Shown here: one piece after another, positions 38,801-50,800 of the stretch
How the letters are laid out: each line of letters begins with the position of its first letter
How positions within the stretch are numbered: the stretch's first letter is position 1
Assembly (NCBI RefSeq): GCF_026151205.1
Contig: NC_087077.1
Location: forward strand, 2,540,001-2,604,000
Source: Bolinopsis microptera
Taxonomy: Eukaryota; Ctenophora; Tentaculata; Lobata; Bolinopsidae
DNA length: 64,000 bases
Direction of reading: 5' to 3'
The notes under the pieces: generated by a model
Seen by the model: the letters and a program-made list of their open reading frames with translations, nothing else
What the model was told of the DNA's origin: nothing
Databases searched by the model: none
Position numbers and translations under genes: made by a program

Positions 38801-41800
38801 CAGCAATCAAGACGCTATGGACGGAAAAATTGAGTCCAAGAGAAAACCCGATAAGGGCTCTAGAAATGAGAAGTGTGGTGTAGTTAGCTACTATAGCACA
38901 GGCAACTGTGCTGATAGCGCTCAAATAGAGGGAAAACAGAGTCAAAACTCTACACCCAAACCTGCAAAAGATTAAATTTGTGTTGGAAAACGAAGCACTG
39001 AAGTAAGCTTTAACTTATCTGGGGACTCCAAGCTATTATGTTCATAAACTTAATAGAGATTCGGCGGAATGACAGGCTGAGCGCCGCCCAGTAAGCTTTA
39101 ACTCTCCGAAAATAAATATTAATGTTTTTCCGGTTTGTATGTCAGCTAGATCGATAAATTAATTTCTTAAGATAGCAAACCTGTGAGCCAATATTCCTGA
39201 GAAGGCGACAGCAACTGCTAAAGTGGAGTACTGTATGCAGTCCAGTATTGCTTCCTTCCATGGAGAAAGTTCAATTTCGCACGAAACTTGTTGTGTTATC
39301 ACTCCTGGATTAAAAATGGTGATTTCTAGTTTCTGATGATATGTTGTTGGGTTCAAGTTTTAAAAGTTTTTTAATGAAAGAAATTTGACTTTTTTCTAGA
39401 AAGCACCAAATGATCTGGGAATTCTTTAATTGGACGAACCAGGCAAATAGATTTCCATTCCATCTCCAAGGTTAATGACGACACCAAATATTAACAAAAG
39501 CTTATCCATTCTTGTCCACAGTTTTACTGGTTTGATTAAAGAACCAGTTTCATGTCTAATTTCAGGTTCGAGATCTGGATTAACCATCTTGTTCGAAATA
39601 AATAGTAAAATATTTGCTTCAGAATTCTAATAGAAAATCAGGATACAAAGATTAAAATTAACATCGATCTCGAGCAACTTTTTGAATGTTTTATCCCACT
39701 CAAATGATACAAAAACTTCATCACGTCAATTTGATCGGACCTGAGTGCAAGAGGTGCTAAAGTTTAACTTCTCAACTCCGTTAGGCTTTATAACTCTAGC
39801 AATTAAAAAGGCTAATTTCAACTGTTTCAGAAGTGCTAGAGGCCAGGCTGGCACGAGAAGCCACAGTTCTGATAGAGAAGGACGCTGGAGTAAACAACAT
39901 TCTTGTACAGCTGGGTCGAGATACTGCTATCATAGAGGCACACAAACTAATGCTGAAACAGCAGCAGGATAAAGTTGCCCAAATCCAACAGGTAACCTAG
40001 CCAGGTTTTCAGTTTATCTAGTCTAGGAATGAAAAGACAATATATTGTAGAATTTCAACGTTTTTACCCTTCGATCATAAGGGCTCAAAAAGCTTAAATA
40101 GTTAAAATAATTTTTTAAAAGCTTAAATAGTTATTTAATACAGGGTTTGCTATTTTTAATAGAAACTTCTGACCATAATCTTCCTCTAACGCTGAAGATC
40201 AAGATTATTATTCTTACAGGCTCTTCCTCAACTGGAGATACAGCGGAAGAGATTCGAATCTGACTCGAAGAACATAAAGCTGACAATAAAAGATACTCTG
40301 GGTCAGCTGACCTCTATCAGCTTGACAGAGCTGAGATCCATCAATAAACCGGACTCGCATATTGAGGATATTATTGTCGCCGTTATCATGTTATGTGAGT
40401 AGTGACCTATTCGTTGATTATGTTAATTATGTTAATTATGTTAATTATGTTAATTATGTTAATTATGTTAATTATGTTAATTATGTTAATTATGTTATTT
40501 ATGTTAATTATGTTAATTATGTTAATTATGTTAGTTATAACTTATATCTGCTAGCTGGTATGACTGTTGACAAATGTACAAATAATAAATGGAGAAATGT
40601 GCAATACTTTCTAAGGTTAATAACTAAGATCTCCTAAAAGATATGTCCAAATATTATTCTATAACAGATTCAAATTATAAATACAACGACTAATTTATAA
40701 CTATATGGTTACATTATTTAAGTTATTAATCAATCATGACTGTAATCGTGGACAGCATCTATACAACATCGAAATATGAAAATCTATGCAATGGCAAGAT
40801 AAATAATAACAAGTTATGTATTATCATGTGTATTATGTGTGCAGAATACACCTCATGATATGACTGATCACACTAAGCCTCATAGGTGAATGTGAATGAA
40901 TTGTTTGATTTTCTATTATTTTGATTGCCCTGTATTCTGTAACTTTGACTGAGATCGAGATTCGAGACCACTGTATATAAAGGATGTATCGACTTCCATA
41001 CTGAGCTTGAATTTAATTTTTAAGGCATCAATGACCTCTCTGATGAATATTTCCAGTCCTCCAAATATAAGATCATCAACATGGATCACTATGATCCCAC
41101 ACGGCTTATCATTTCTCTGTAAAAAGAAAAAGGATTCATCGTACACTGACACTGCTACACAAAGCTCTACTAGGCCTAGGGTATCTCTCATTTCGACATA
41201 CCACATTCTTGGGCCATCAACCAAGCCATAGATGCATTTTAGGAGTTTCCACAATTTACCAGATACCTCAACTCTCAGAGTAGTGAATACGTTGGCACGT
41301 GCCTGCATCTGTCAAGTTTATTCGATCTTGTGACTCACACGTGACTTTTTATTGACATTATATTATTACACTCGTTCAACTAATGTAAACTTAGCGTATG
41401 AGCAGCAAATTGCGGAACACGATATTCAGACCTTCAGAAGATCAGTGCGATTAGTTTTTTAATCGCACCAACTATGTTTTTGGTGTTTCTCAAAACAGTG
41501 CGATTATTTTATAATCGTACTCCCTGTCGTGTCACGTCTGGTCACAAGTTTCATTTAGCCCGGAGGAGAAGAAACCGGGGGAAAATCCGGTGCGGTAATG
41601 AAAAATATAAGTGGCCGTCAAATAGGCCAAAAGTGGAGATATTTAAGTTATTAATCGATCATGGCTGTATTCGTGGCATCTTTAATGTGTTGCAATCGCA
41701 AGATAAATGTTAATAAGATATCCAGGATAGACATTATATTCTGACTCCGTTTTACTCTCCCCAGTAAAATCGCCTATGGCTGACCTAACTTGGAACAAAG

Positions 41801-44800
41801 GAGGGAAGAGACTACTAGCCGGTATAGACCGTCTTATAGAGCTGCTCCACGGTTTCGACGAGAACCCCCTCCCTGACAAGGCCCTGGAGAGTGTGACGCA
41901 ACTGCTGGGAAGTCATGCTTTCAGCCCGGAGTACCAAGCCAAGGATCATTCCATCAGCTGTGTTCCTATACTCAGTCTTTGGGTTGTTGCAGTTGTCAAG
42001 TTAGTCTTTTATCGTGAGGTTATACTTTTATCATAGACCGAACAGTCTCTTCTTTTTAATTTGTTTCGGTAGGAGTACTTCTAGTATTGCTATATTTTCA
42101 AATTTGGCATTGATTCTGGAAATCGATATTTGATCACGTGACTTTCATTAATATTAACCATATTTCAGGTACCATGTCCATCTTCTGAACAAAGTGCAGC
42201 CAGCCATTGTTAGAGTTGATAAGGCTACACAGGCTCTTGATATTGCGAGGCAGAAGCTAGCTGTCATGGAATCCAAAATAAATGTGAGAATTTCTTCTGG
42301 AAGCGTTTTTAAACCTTTGAAAATAAAATATCATCTCGTCATAATATATCACCATCTTCAGGCTCCTAAACCTATCTTTCTAAATTTAAACCGGCCAAAC
42401 TTTACTAGGTTCTCCAAGAAAGGCTGGACGGTTTACAAGGCTCATACGAGCAAGCAACAATAGACAAGGACCACCAAAACAGTCAGACTATCCAAATGAG
42501 AGGAAGTCTGGCTGCTGCTGTCTCATTTACTGACGCTCTCAAGAACATGGAGAAAACGTGGAGTAACGAACTAGCCAGCATTCCTCTCCTCAAAGAGTTA
42601 GTTTTACGAATACCGCATTTCTTTTGTTAGCATTAAACATAGTGACGACAATTTTACCTCTATTTAATTGTCCATAGGCAAAAAAACCAGCTGATAGAAT
42701 TGCAAATATATATATACATATCACCGGAGACTCGCGGGCGGAACAAAATATTGCACGCGCACGCGCGTGCAATATTTCATATGTCCCCGAGGGCGCTAGC
42801 CCGAGGAGGACATATTTTCGTATAGCACGGAGGGCCCATAGGGCCCGAGTGCTATACGATTTTTCCGCCCGCGGGTCGAGGTGATGTGGATTATATCCAC
42901 CAGCGGGCGTATTACAGTTAATATATAATTTTATAAATAAACAATGGAGCTTGTATAAAAGTCAACTCTAGAAAAGGTCGCCACTAATTGTTGTAACCAT
43001 GGTAACACGTCACGTGTTCAATGTAAGCCAATCATAAAGGGCTGTGTCGTATATAGGGGCTGGAGATGCACTGCATTCCTGGGCCGTGGGAATAATGAAT
43101 GTAATGTCAGTGACGATGAATATCAATAATATAGGGGGATTATAGTGCTGATGTGTATTGTGTAGTGTGTTATAATAACTTTGATATATATACATATCAC
43201 CGGAGACTCGCGGGCGGAACAAAATATTGCACGCGCACGCGCGTGCAATATTTCATATGTCCCCGAGGGCGCTAGCCCGAGGAGGACATATTTTCGTATA
43301 GCACGGAGGGCCCATCGGGCCCGAGTGCTATACGATTTTTCCGCCCGCGGGTCGAGGTGATGTGGATTATATCCACCAGCGGGCGTATTACAGTTAATAT
43401 ATAATTTTATAAATAAACAATGGAGCTTGTATAAAAGTCAACTCTAGAAAAGGTCGCCACTAATTGTTGTAACCATGGTAACACGTCAAGTGTTCAATGT
43501 AAGCCAATCATAAAGGGCTGTCATGTCGTATATAGGGGCTGGAGATGCACTGCATTCCTGGGCCGTGGGAATAATGAATGTCATGTCAGTGACGATGAAT
43601 ATCAATAATATAGGGGGATTATAATAGTGCTGATGTGTATTATATGTAGTGTGTTATAATAACTTTGATATAAATCAAAGTATCATGTCATCTGCTCACG
43701 AGCTGCATGAGCAGCCCTACCGGATAAAAAAATAAAATGTATTATATATAGTCAGTGTAATAAGGAATTTCACATGGAGATGATACAGAAACTGAAAATA
43801 TTTTAGAGAACTCCGGGCTATATTGCTACTGGTCAAATTAAATGTCACTTGTTAGCGGGCTATATCATGAGCGGGCTGTAGAGATATCGGGCCCTTTGAC
43901 AGCGGGCTGGTGAGAGCCCGCTATGCGAAAAAGCGCACGCTGGTGGATATAAATCAAAGTATCAGCCCGCCCATGATATAGCCCGCTAACAAGTGACATT
44001 TAATTTGACCAGTAGCAATATAGCCCGGAGTTCTCTAAAATATTTTCAGTTTCTGTATCGTCTCCATGTGAAATTCCTTATTACACTGACTATATTATAT
44101 ACATTTTATTTTTGTGTCCGGTAGGGCTGCTCATGCAGCTCGTGAGCAGATGACATGATACTTTGATTTATATCAAAGTTATTATAACACACTACATAAT
44201 ACACATCAGCACTATAATCCCCCTATATTATTGATATTCATCGTCACTGACATTACATTCATTATTCCCACGGCCCAGGAATGCAGTGCATCTCCAGCCC
44301 CTATATACGACACAGCCCTTTATGATTGGCTTACATTGAACACGTGACGTGTTACCATGGTTACAACAATTAGTGGCGACCTTTTCTAGAGTTGACTTTT
44401 ATACAAGCTCCATTGTTTATTTATAAAATTATATATTAACTGTAATACGCCCGCTGGTGGATATAATCCACATCACCTCGACCCGTTGGCGGAAAAATCG
44501 TATAGCACTCGGGCCCTATGGGCCCTCCGTGCTATACGAAAATATGTCCTCCTCGGGCTAGCGCCCTCGGGGACATATGAAATATTGCACGCGCGTGCGC
44601 GTGCAATATTTTGTTCCGCCCGCGAGTCTCCGGTGATATGTATATATATAAGTCATAACATCTCTTCCCCAACCAGGCACCTGGAGGGCAGTGCAGCTAT
44701 AGCGGCCGCCTCCTCCGTCTACATGGGATCCTACCCCTACTCTCAACAACTGCTGTTACCTCCGGACAAGTGGTTACCGTGTCTCTCCGAGCATTCCATT

Positions 44801-47800
44801 TCTGTGAAGCTCAGTAATGATGAGGATCTCACTTCTAGGATTGTTTCCACCTTCCCTGGATACATAGGTAAATGCGTGCCAGTACTGCCTTTATTCGGTT
44901 AAGTCCGGCAATATTTTAAGAATATGGTTCCTTTTTTTATACTCTTTCTCGATGATCGAAATTCAAAGTACGATTTTTATATTAAGTATCACCCTTAAAA
45001 ACAGTAACCACGGTTATTACAGGACAAGATAAGAAAGTATCCTCGCCAGAGGACCTATCACTGAGTGAAATCTTCACCCTAATATCCGGGTCTAAGGATC
45101 TGTTGAGGTGGGATGTCGGACATGGTCCTACCCAGGGTCATCTTCTTGGTATCGTCTCGGCCCAGTTCTCTTCTGATGGGGTATGGAAATTAAATCTGAA
45201 ATATTCATCTTTTTTATAGTAATCAATTTTGATTGTGGTTTAATGTTTTGAGATGAATCTCTGTTAAACTAGCTAGTATTTGCATTACGATAGAAACGGT
45301 TCCTTAATTTCCTCACTTTTCCAGGAATACGCTCCCAAGTTTCCCCTTCTGATAGACCCCGATGGTATCGGATACCAGCGTATCCAAGAGTGGGAGAGTT
45401 CAAATAAACTCGTTACTATCGATATGAGTAACAGGTAAGAGGTTCAGATTCAACAATCAGCCTGCAATAAATCGTCGTAACTCTTTCTTGTAATATAGTG
45501 TCGTAATATTTATTGGATATTTTACAATTTATAAATTATAAGTGCCAACCCCCGCTAATCCGAAACAATGTTTCTTAAGACCCCATGTTATGTCGTGTCT
45601 CATAATCGTTGTTCTCAGCGAGTCACGTGCGATTGCAGCATTGGGTAGAGCAATCTCACTAGGGCTCCCGACCGTTCTTCTGAATATCGGAACTGATATA
45701 CCTCCCCTCATCTACCCTCTCTTTGAACAGCGGCGCCATATTGATGGAGATGGTTAGTCTAGATCTAAACCGAATATATTGCTAATTTATTAGTTATCTT
45801 GTTTAAATTAATTTATTTCATTTTTCTTTTCATTGACTGGCAATGTAATTGTGATTATTATCGGTTGTAAGACCCAACTCACCAGTCACCACCTCAATCA
45901 GTGGAGACAATAAAGCTAGGAGGACAAAAGTTCCAGTACAACAGAAAGTTCAGACTGTACCTCGCAACAACAGAGCCGGAGGAGTCTATCAGTCAGACTT
46001 TGCTGAGTTACACCCCTGTTATCCAGTTCACCCTCACTCCTCCCCTTGTGAAGGAGCTGTTACAAACTGCTCTACTGGCTATCGTAAGTTAACCCCCGCC
46101 CCTGATTTTATCGTTCTTATGGGTGGATTTATGGAAGGTTTCAACTTTAACTTCTGTAGCGATAATTCTTATCATTCTTATCATTCTTATCATTCTTATC
46201 ATTCTTTTCATTCTTATCATTCTTATCATTCTTTTCATTCTTATCATTCTTTTCATTCTTATCATTCTTGTCATTCTAGTCATTCTTATCATTCACACAT
46301 GCCAATTCGATTTATTTAACCAGTTTAAAATCCCCTCAGCTGTTCCCGGCGGTAGGGTGGGTACAACAAGCCGTGCCCCAGATGATATCGAAAGTGGCTG
46401 TGAAATTAGAGAACACCTGCAATCAGCTGAGAAAGAAACTGGGACAGAGTGTTGAGACTGAAATAGATGGGCTGAACAGTTTACTAACGCAGCAAGACCA
46501 GGTTTGTTTTTCGTTCTTCATCATTTTGTCTAAATCTTAACATTTATTCGGTCTTTATTGTCTTGTTATCTGTATTTCTGCTATAACCTCACTTTTAAAT
46601 ACACTCCAGCTGAACGAGACTCTTTCCAAATTGCTCCTCTGTAAGGAGAAATGTCTCCTCGTATCCGCCTCTCTTGCTCCCATTATCAACAGATGCTCCA
46701 CTCTCCACACCGCCATCCAATCCCTCTCCCATCTCAACAATAAGTACGCTGTCGCCTTTAAAACCTTCAAGTCTTGGATTGTTGATGCTATCGAGAAAAC
46801 TGAAGGTCCTCAAATTATAGCGGTAAGTGATATTTTATTCATTTTCATCAATTTCGTCAATTTACAGCGCTTCTTCAAAAAAAGTTGCGTAAATCTTTCT
46901 TTCGAATCTAAAAAAGATTAAAAGGAAAACAAGATAACGATCCAATAAATCCACAGACAAAACAAGGAGACCTCGACAAAATGTCAGAAACAGAAATGTT
47001 GGTCTTGTTGGAGAGTTTAATAATTCCAGATGATTCGAGGGTTGAGAGTATTCTCCAAACCGTTACTTCTGCTATCTGGGATAGCATATCCTCGTGAGTT
47101 ATATTTCTCTTGAGTTTCACGTACTTACTTTGGTTACTTTGGTGTGCTTCATAGAATCCTCTATCGGGTCATCAGAGTTGCTGACCACCCGGACAGCGAG
47201 ATCGCTGCCTTTATTCCACTCCAGTCCAGTAACGAGTTCCCATTTCGACAGCTGTATCCTGCCACTAGAACGTCGAACCAAAGAAATCAAAATTGATATT
47301 ATATCAAATTGTGACATTTGATCGCTTAGTTAAAACCATTAAAAATGGGAAATGAAATACCTTTAAACCTGTATTGTCTGTCAGGAGCATATTCAAGAGT
47401 GACTCCCTGATAGTAAGCGTGCTGTTCAGTGTGATGGTAGCAACAAACATCGAACGTCTACCCTACACTGTATTCCAAGTTCTCACTGATAGTAAGTCGC
47501 ATCATGGTTTCTCACTATCCCTCAATCATGATGACTAGTTAAATTATGATTTGTAATTGGATCGGCTAGAGATGAAATAGATAACCTAACACGACTTGAA
47601 GCGTTGGTTTTTGTCATCTTATCCCCTTGTTTCCTGAATTCACTCTCCCAAAATGTCAAGAAATCATTGATTCAGGTTTAGGAAGTGAAGATAACTCGCA
47701 AGATCTGGGGTAGTAGACCGGCCCGACTGGGTAGCTACTGAAGACGAGTGGCAGAAGATCTGTGCTTTAGAAGAGGTACCTGCCTTACAGGGACTCTCTC

Positions 47801-50800
47801 AGATGATTGATGTTAGCTGGAACGAGTGGTTGGAGGACTGGAAGTGTCAGCCTTCTCCTGGGATATGGCACGCTACAAGACCACAAGGTTGCTTTTTTAC
47901 TTGGGTTCTAAATGTAACTGTAAGATGCAAGGTTGACCCTACATTATATACTTAATTTAAATTTAATCAAACATGCCTAACCACCATATTCCGTGTAACA
48001 CATTTTCTACCACCCAGCTGAGGGTAGTTTCTACGACATCCTCATTCTGCACGTGCTGAGACCACTGCGCGTCAGAGAAGCTATGATCCACTACGTAGCC
48101 TCAGTGGAACCAGCCTTCTCCTCCCCCGCCAGGATGCTTTCCCTGAGAGACCTTGGTGCAGGGAAACCCCTTCTACTCATATACGACCATTGCCCCAACA
48201 AGCTCAACAACTACCTCGAGAAAAACTTGGTCAGTGTCGACTTCAAGAATGAAGTTTGTGCTTGTTTAGTTTTTAGATTTCACGATATAGTGAGATATGA
48301 AGATGTGATTTTTTCAAGACCCTTGGCAATATTTCATCGTTTAGCGAATTGTTATCTAAACAAATCTTAAACTGTCAATACGTAATAAATTAATACTCAC
48401 ATAAAATGTAACAGATAGAGAAGGAGAACCACGTGAACATGATAACAGTAGGGTCCAACACATCAGACCTGAACTCTGTCTTCACTGACGACGGATGTTT
48501 GGTGCTCCACAAGATACAACTGGGCAGTGAGGAGTGGTTATCTGTCCTGCACCAGCAGCTGGCTGTCCTCAACAGGAAGTTTGAACTTTCTTCTCAGGAT
48601 GTGATGGGATTGTTGAATGGTTTGGGGAGTTTAGGAAAGACGCCGACAGCTAAATCAGGTGTTAGTCGGTGTATTCTGACTGTTGAGAGGGAATCAAATC
48701 TTCACCAAGGTTTGTCTTACCAATTCATCAGACATTTCCTCCTGACCAGATTCGTGTCAATCTTTAGCAGTTTTTAGATATTCGTCAGTGATGAATGTGA
48801 TTAATCTACTAATTTCTCACCGATGTTTACTTGATAACCCAAATATATATTAGTCTTACCACCTAAAGCTACCTCGAAAGCTGAATCATTAAATATAAAA
48901 ACATCTCATATTATCCACGTAACCCTCTCTATATCAGGTTTGGTGAAGCTGTGTAACGTTGTGAGTGTGGACACACTCATCCCCCCAATTGACGTGCTCC
49001 ACCTACCATCCCTCTGTGCTTCTAACGCTCCGCCAATTGAACTATCGTGAGTTTATTTTGTACTGTCTCTACCATGTTTAGTGTTTACTGCCTCAGTTTC
49101 ATTTATTGCTACAGCTTCCTTAAGTTTGCTTTTTTTTCTCGATTATTTTTGCTTCGTGATAAATGCTAATGTTCTGCCTAAGTCCTAACGCTTTGATTGG
49201 GTCCGGTTCTATCCTAATTCCTTCAATTCCACAAACTTCATCCGGAATGTCTTAATTTTCCAGGACCAAGAAAATGCGAATAGCGATACTTCACAGTATA
49301 ATTCGACAATACTGGGCGGTTTACAAGGATCAGAACGAGATCAGTGTATCTGTAACCATGGCCCTGGAGGAGACGCAGGATATTATGGATATGCAGGATA
49401 TTGTTAATGTGCTGACACAGGTATTATTATTTGTAATCAGGTCCATTTTATTCAGTGGTTACCAATGATAAACCTCTTCTGTAGGTTATCGAATGTGCAA
49501 TTCATTATTGAACTGTTTTATGAACAAATAGAATATATAGACAGAGCATTTCAATGCTATCCTCTCGTGGGCTATCTTGGCCCAGCTTCTCTTTAAAAAA
49601 AAGAAAAAGAATATATAGAGTTCAGTGGAAACTGATAACTAATGGCAGTTCTTGGTCAGGTAGTTTACAGCAGTATGTTAAAATCACGACAAGAGAGGGA
49701 CCTGGTCATGTGTCTTACAGAGAGAATCTTTTCCGCTCCCAACTCCATCCTCTTAGATGCTACTGCCCCAAGTGAGTCTATTAATGTTGTTAGAAAGCAG
49801 CTCAAATAAAAAGAATTTGATGCAACTTGTCAGTAACATTATGATCGTCTTAAAAGCAGAAACAATGAAACAGTATTATACGTTACAACAGCTTCAAAAC
49901 ATTTTCTAGGCACGTGAGGTACCTGGACCAGTAAATATGTGCGAACTTCAATAACAAACATTTACCTAACCAGACAAAAATCTGTGCAGTGAAACTAACA
50001 TACTAACAATCTGTGCAGAAAAACTAACAAATCGTCAGTTCTTATACAAATTTCATAATAATTTTCACTGCTCGTCCCCAACGGATGTCTCAGCCTCCTC
50101 CTTGTCAGAAATTTTCCCAATAGCAATGTCAGATATCAAGTTCTCTGCTTTTGCTAAAACACTCATCATCTTAGAGAAGACTTGCGCTTTCTGGCGACCT
50201 GATCTGACTCCTGTACCAGGGAATTAATCCTCTCGTCTGTCGTGTACAGGGTTTTAATCAGCTTGTTGGGCAAATTCGTGGTCAAATCCTTTACCATGTA
50301 CCTCATAATGGCTTTCAGGAGTACATCAACCAACTGACCTCTAACAATACAGAAGTAATGGATTATCAACTTGAGGAGGAGTTCAGCTTCGTTGTTAGAC
50401 CTGGCTTCTGTTGTCGTTTTCTCTCCTTCAGCGTATCTGCCCATGAGTTTGCCGAATGCTGTAGAGTTGGACCCTGGTGTCTTCATGTATGTCAAGTTTT
50501 CAGCTTTTTTAGCCTCGGTGGCTTGCTTTGACTTCATTGCCTCCGCAGATCCTCTGAACATATCAGCGGCAACCTCGTATCTTTCAATAAACTCAGGGTG
50601 GTTCGTGTTTATGTAAGCGTGCTCGTTCGCGAGGTATTGCTTGATGAAAGTTTTTGTTTCTTTCATCTGATCTACGAGTATTTCGTTACAGATCTGCGTA
50701 ACCTCTGATGCAAGTGTGGGATGTCTCCCCAAGGTTCTAATTGCGATGAGCTCCAGTGATTTCTTAAGGCTTCCGTAAGACTTATCAATGGCACTAGTGG

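Larger units (their letters stand above)
42706..44650. mobile_element. Large foldback element: two direct and one inverted copy of a ~480-bp end, cloverleaf-forming
   Basis: Copy 1 (42709-43190) is followed by direct copy 2 (43191-43672) and the mirror of copy 2 with its inner sequence (43968-44650); arms 43191-43872 and 43968-44650 are nearly exact complements around a ~95-bp centre. The tips are CATATCACCGGAGACTCGCG. The flanks are (TA)n, so a TATATATA duplication is possible but not provable. Each end repeat contains a set of nested hairpins and a promoter-like block, listed separately. No protein-coding frame. Fills the intron 42597-44676. Confidence 0.92.

Noticed and set aside
42590-44902. 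Open frames reading through the cloverleaf repeats
   Set aside because: They are translations of the inverted element and are cut by the dynein splice sites at 42596 and 44677.
46089-46455. Open frames through (TTCTTATCA)n
   Set aside because: Microsatellite translation; the true exon starts at 46340 in a different frame context.
47117-47321. Open stretch between dynein exons 46957-47093 and 47385-47491
   Set aside because: Joining the two exons directly keeps phase and gives family-like sequence; the stretch lacks a donor in the needed phase.
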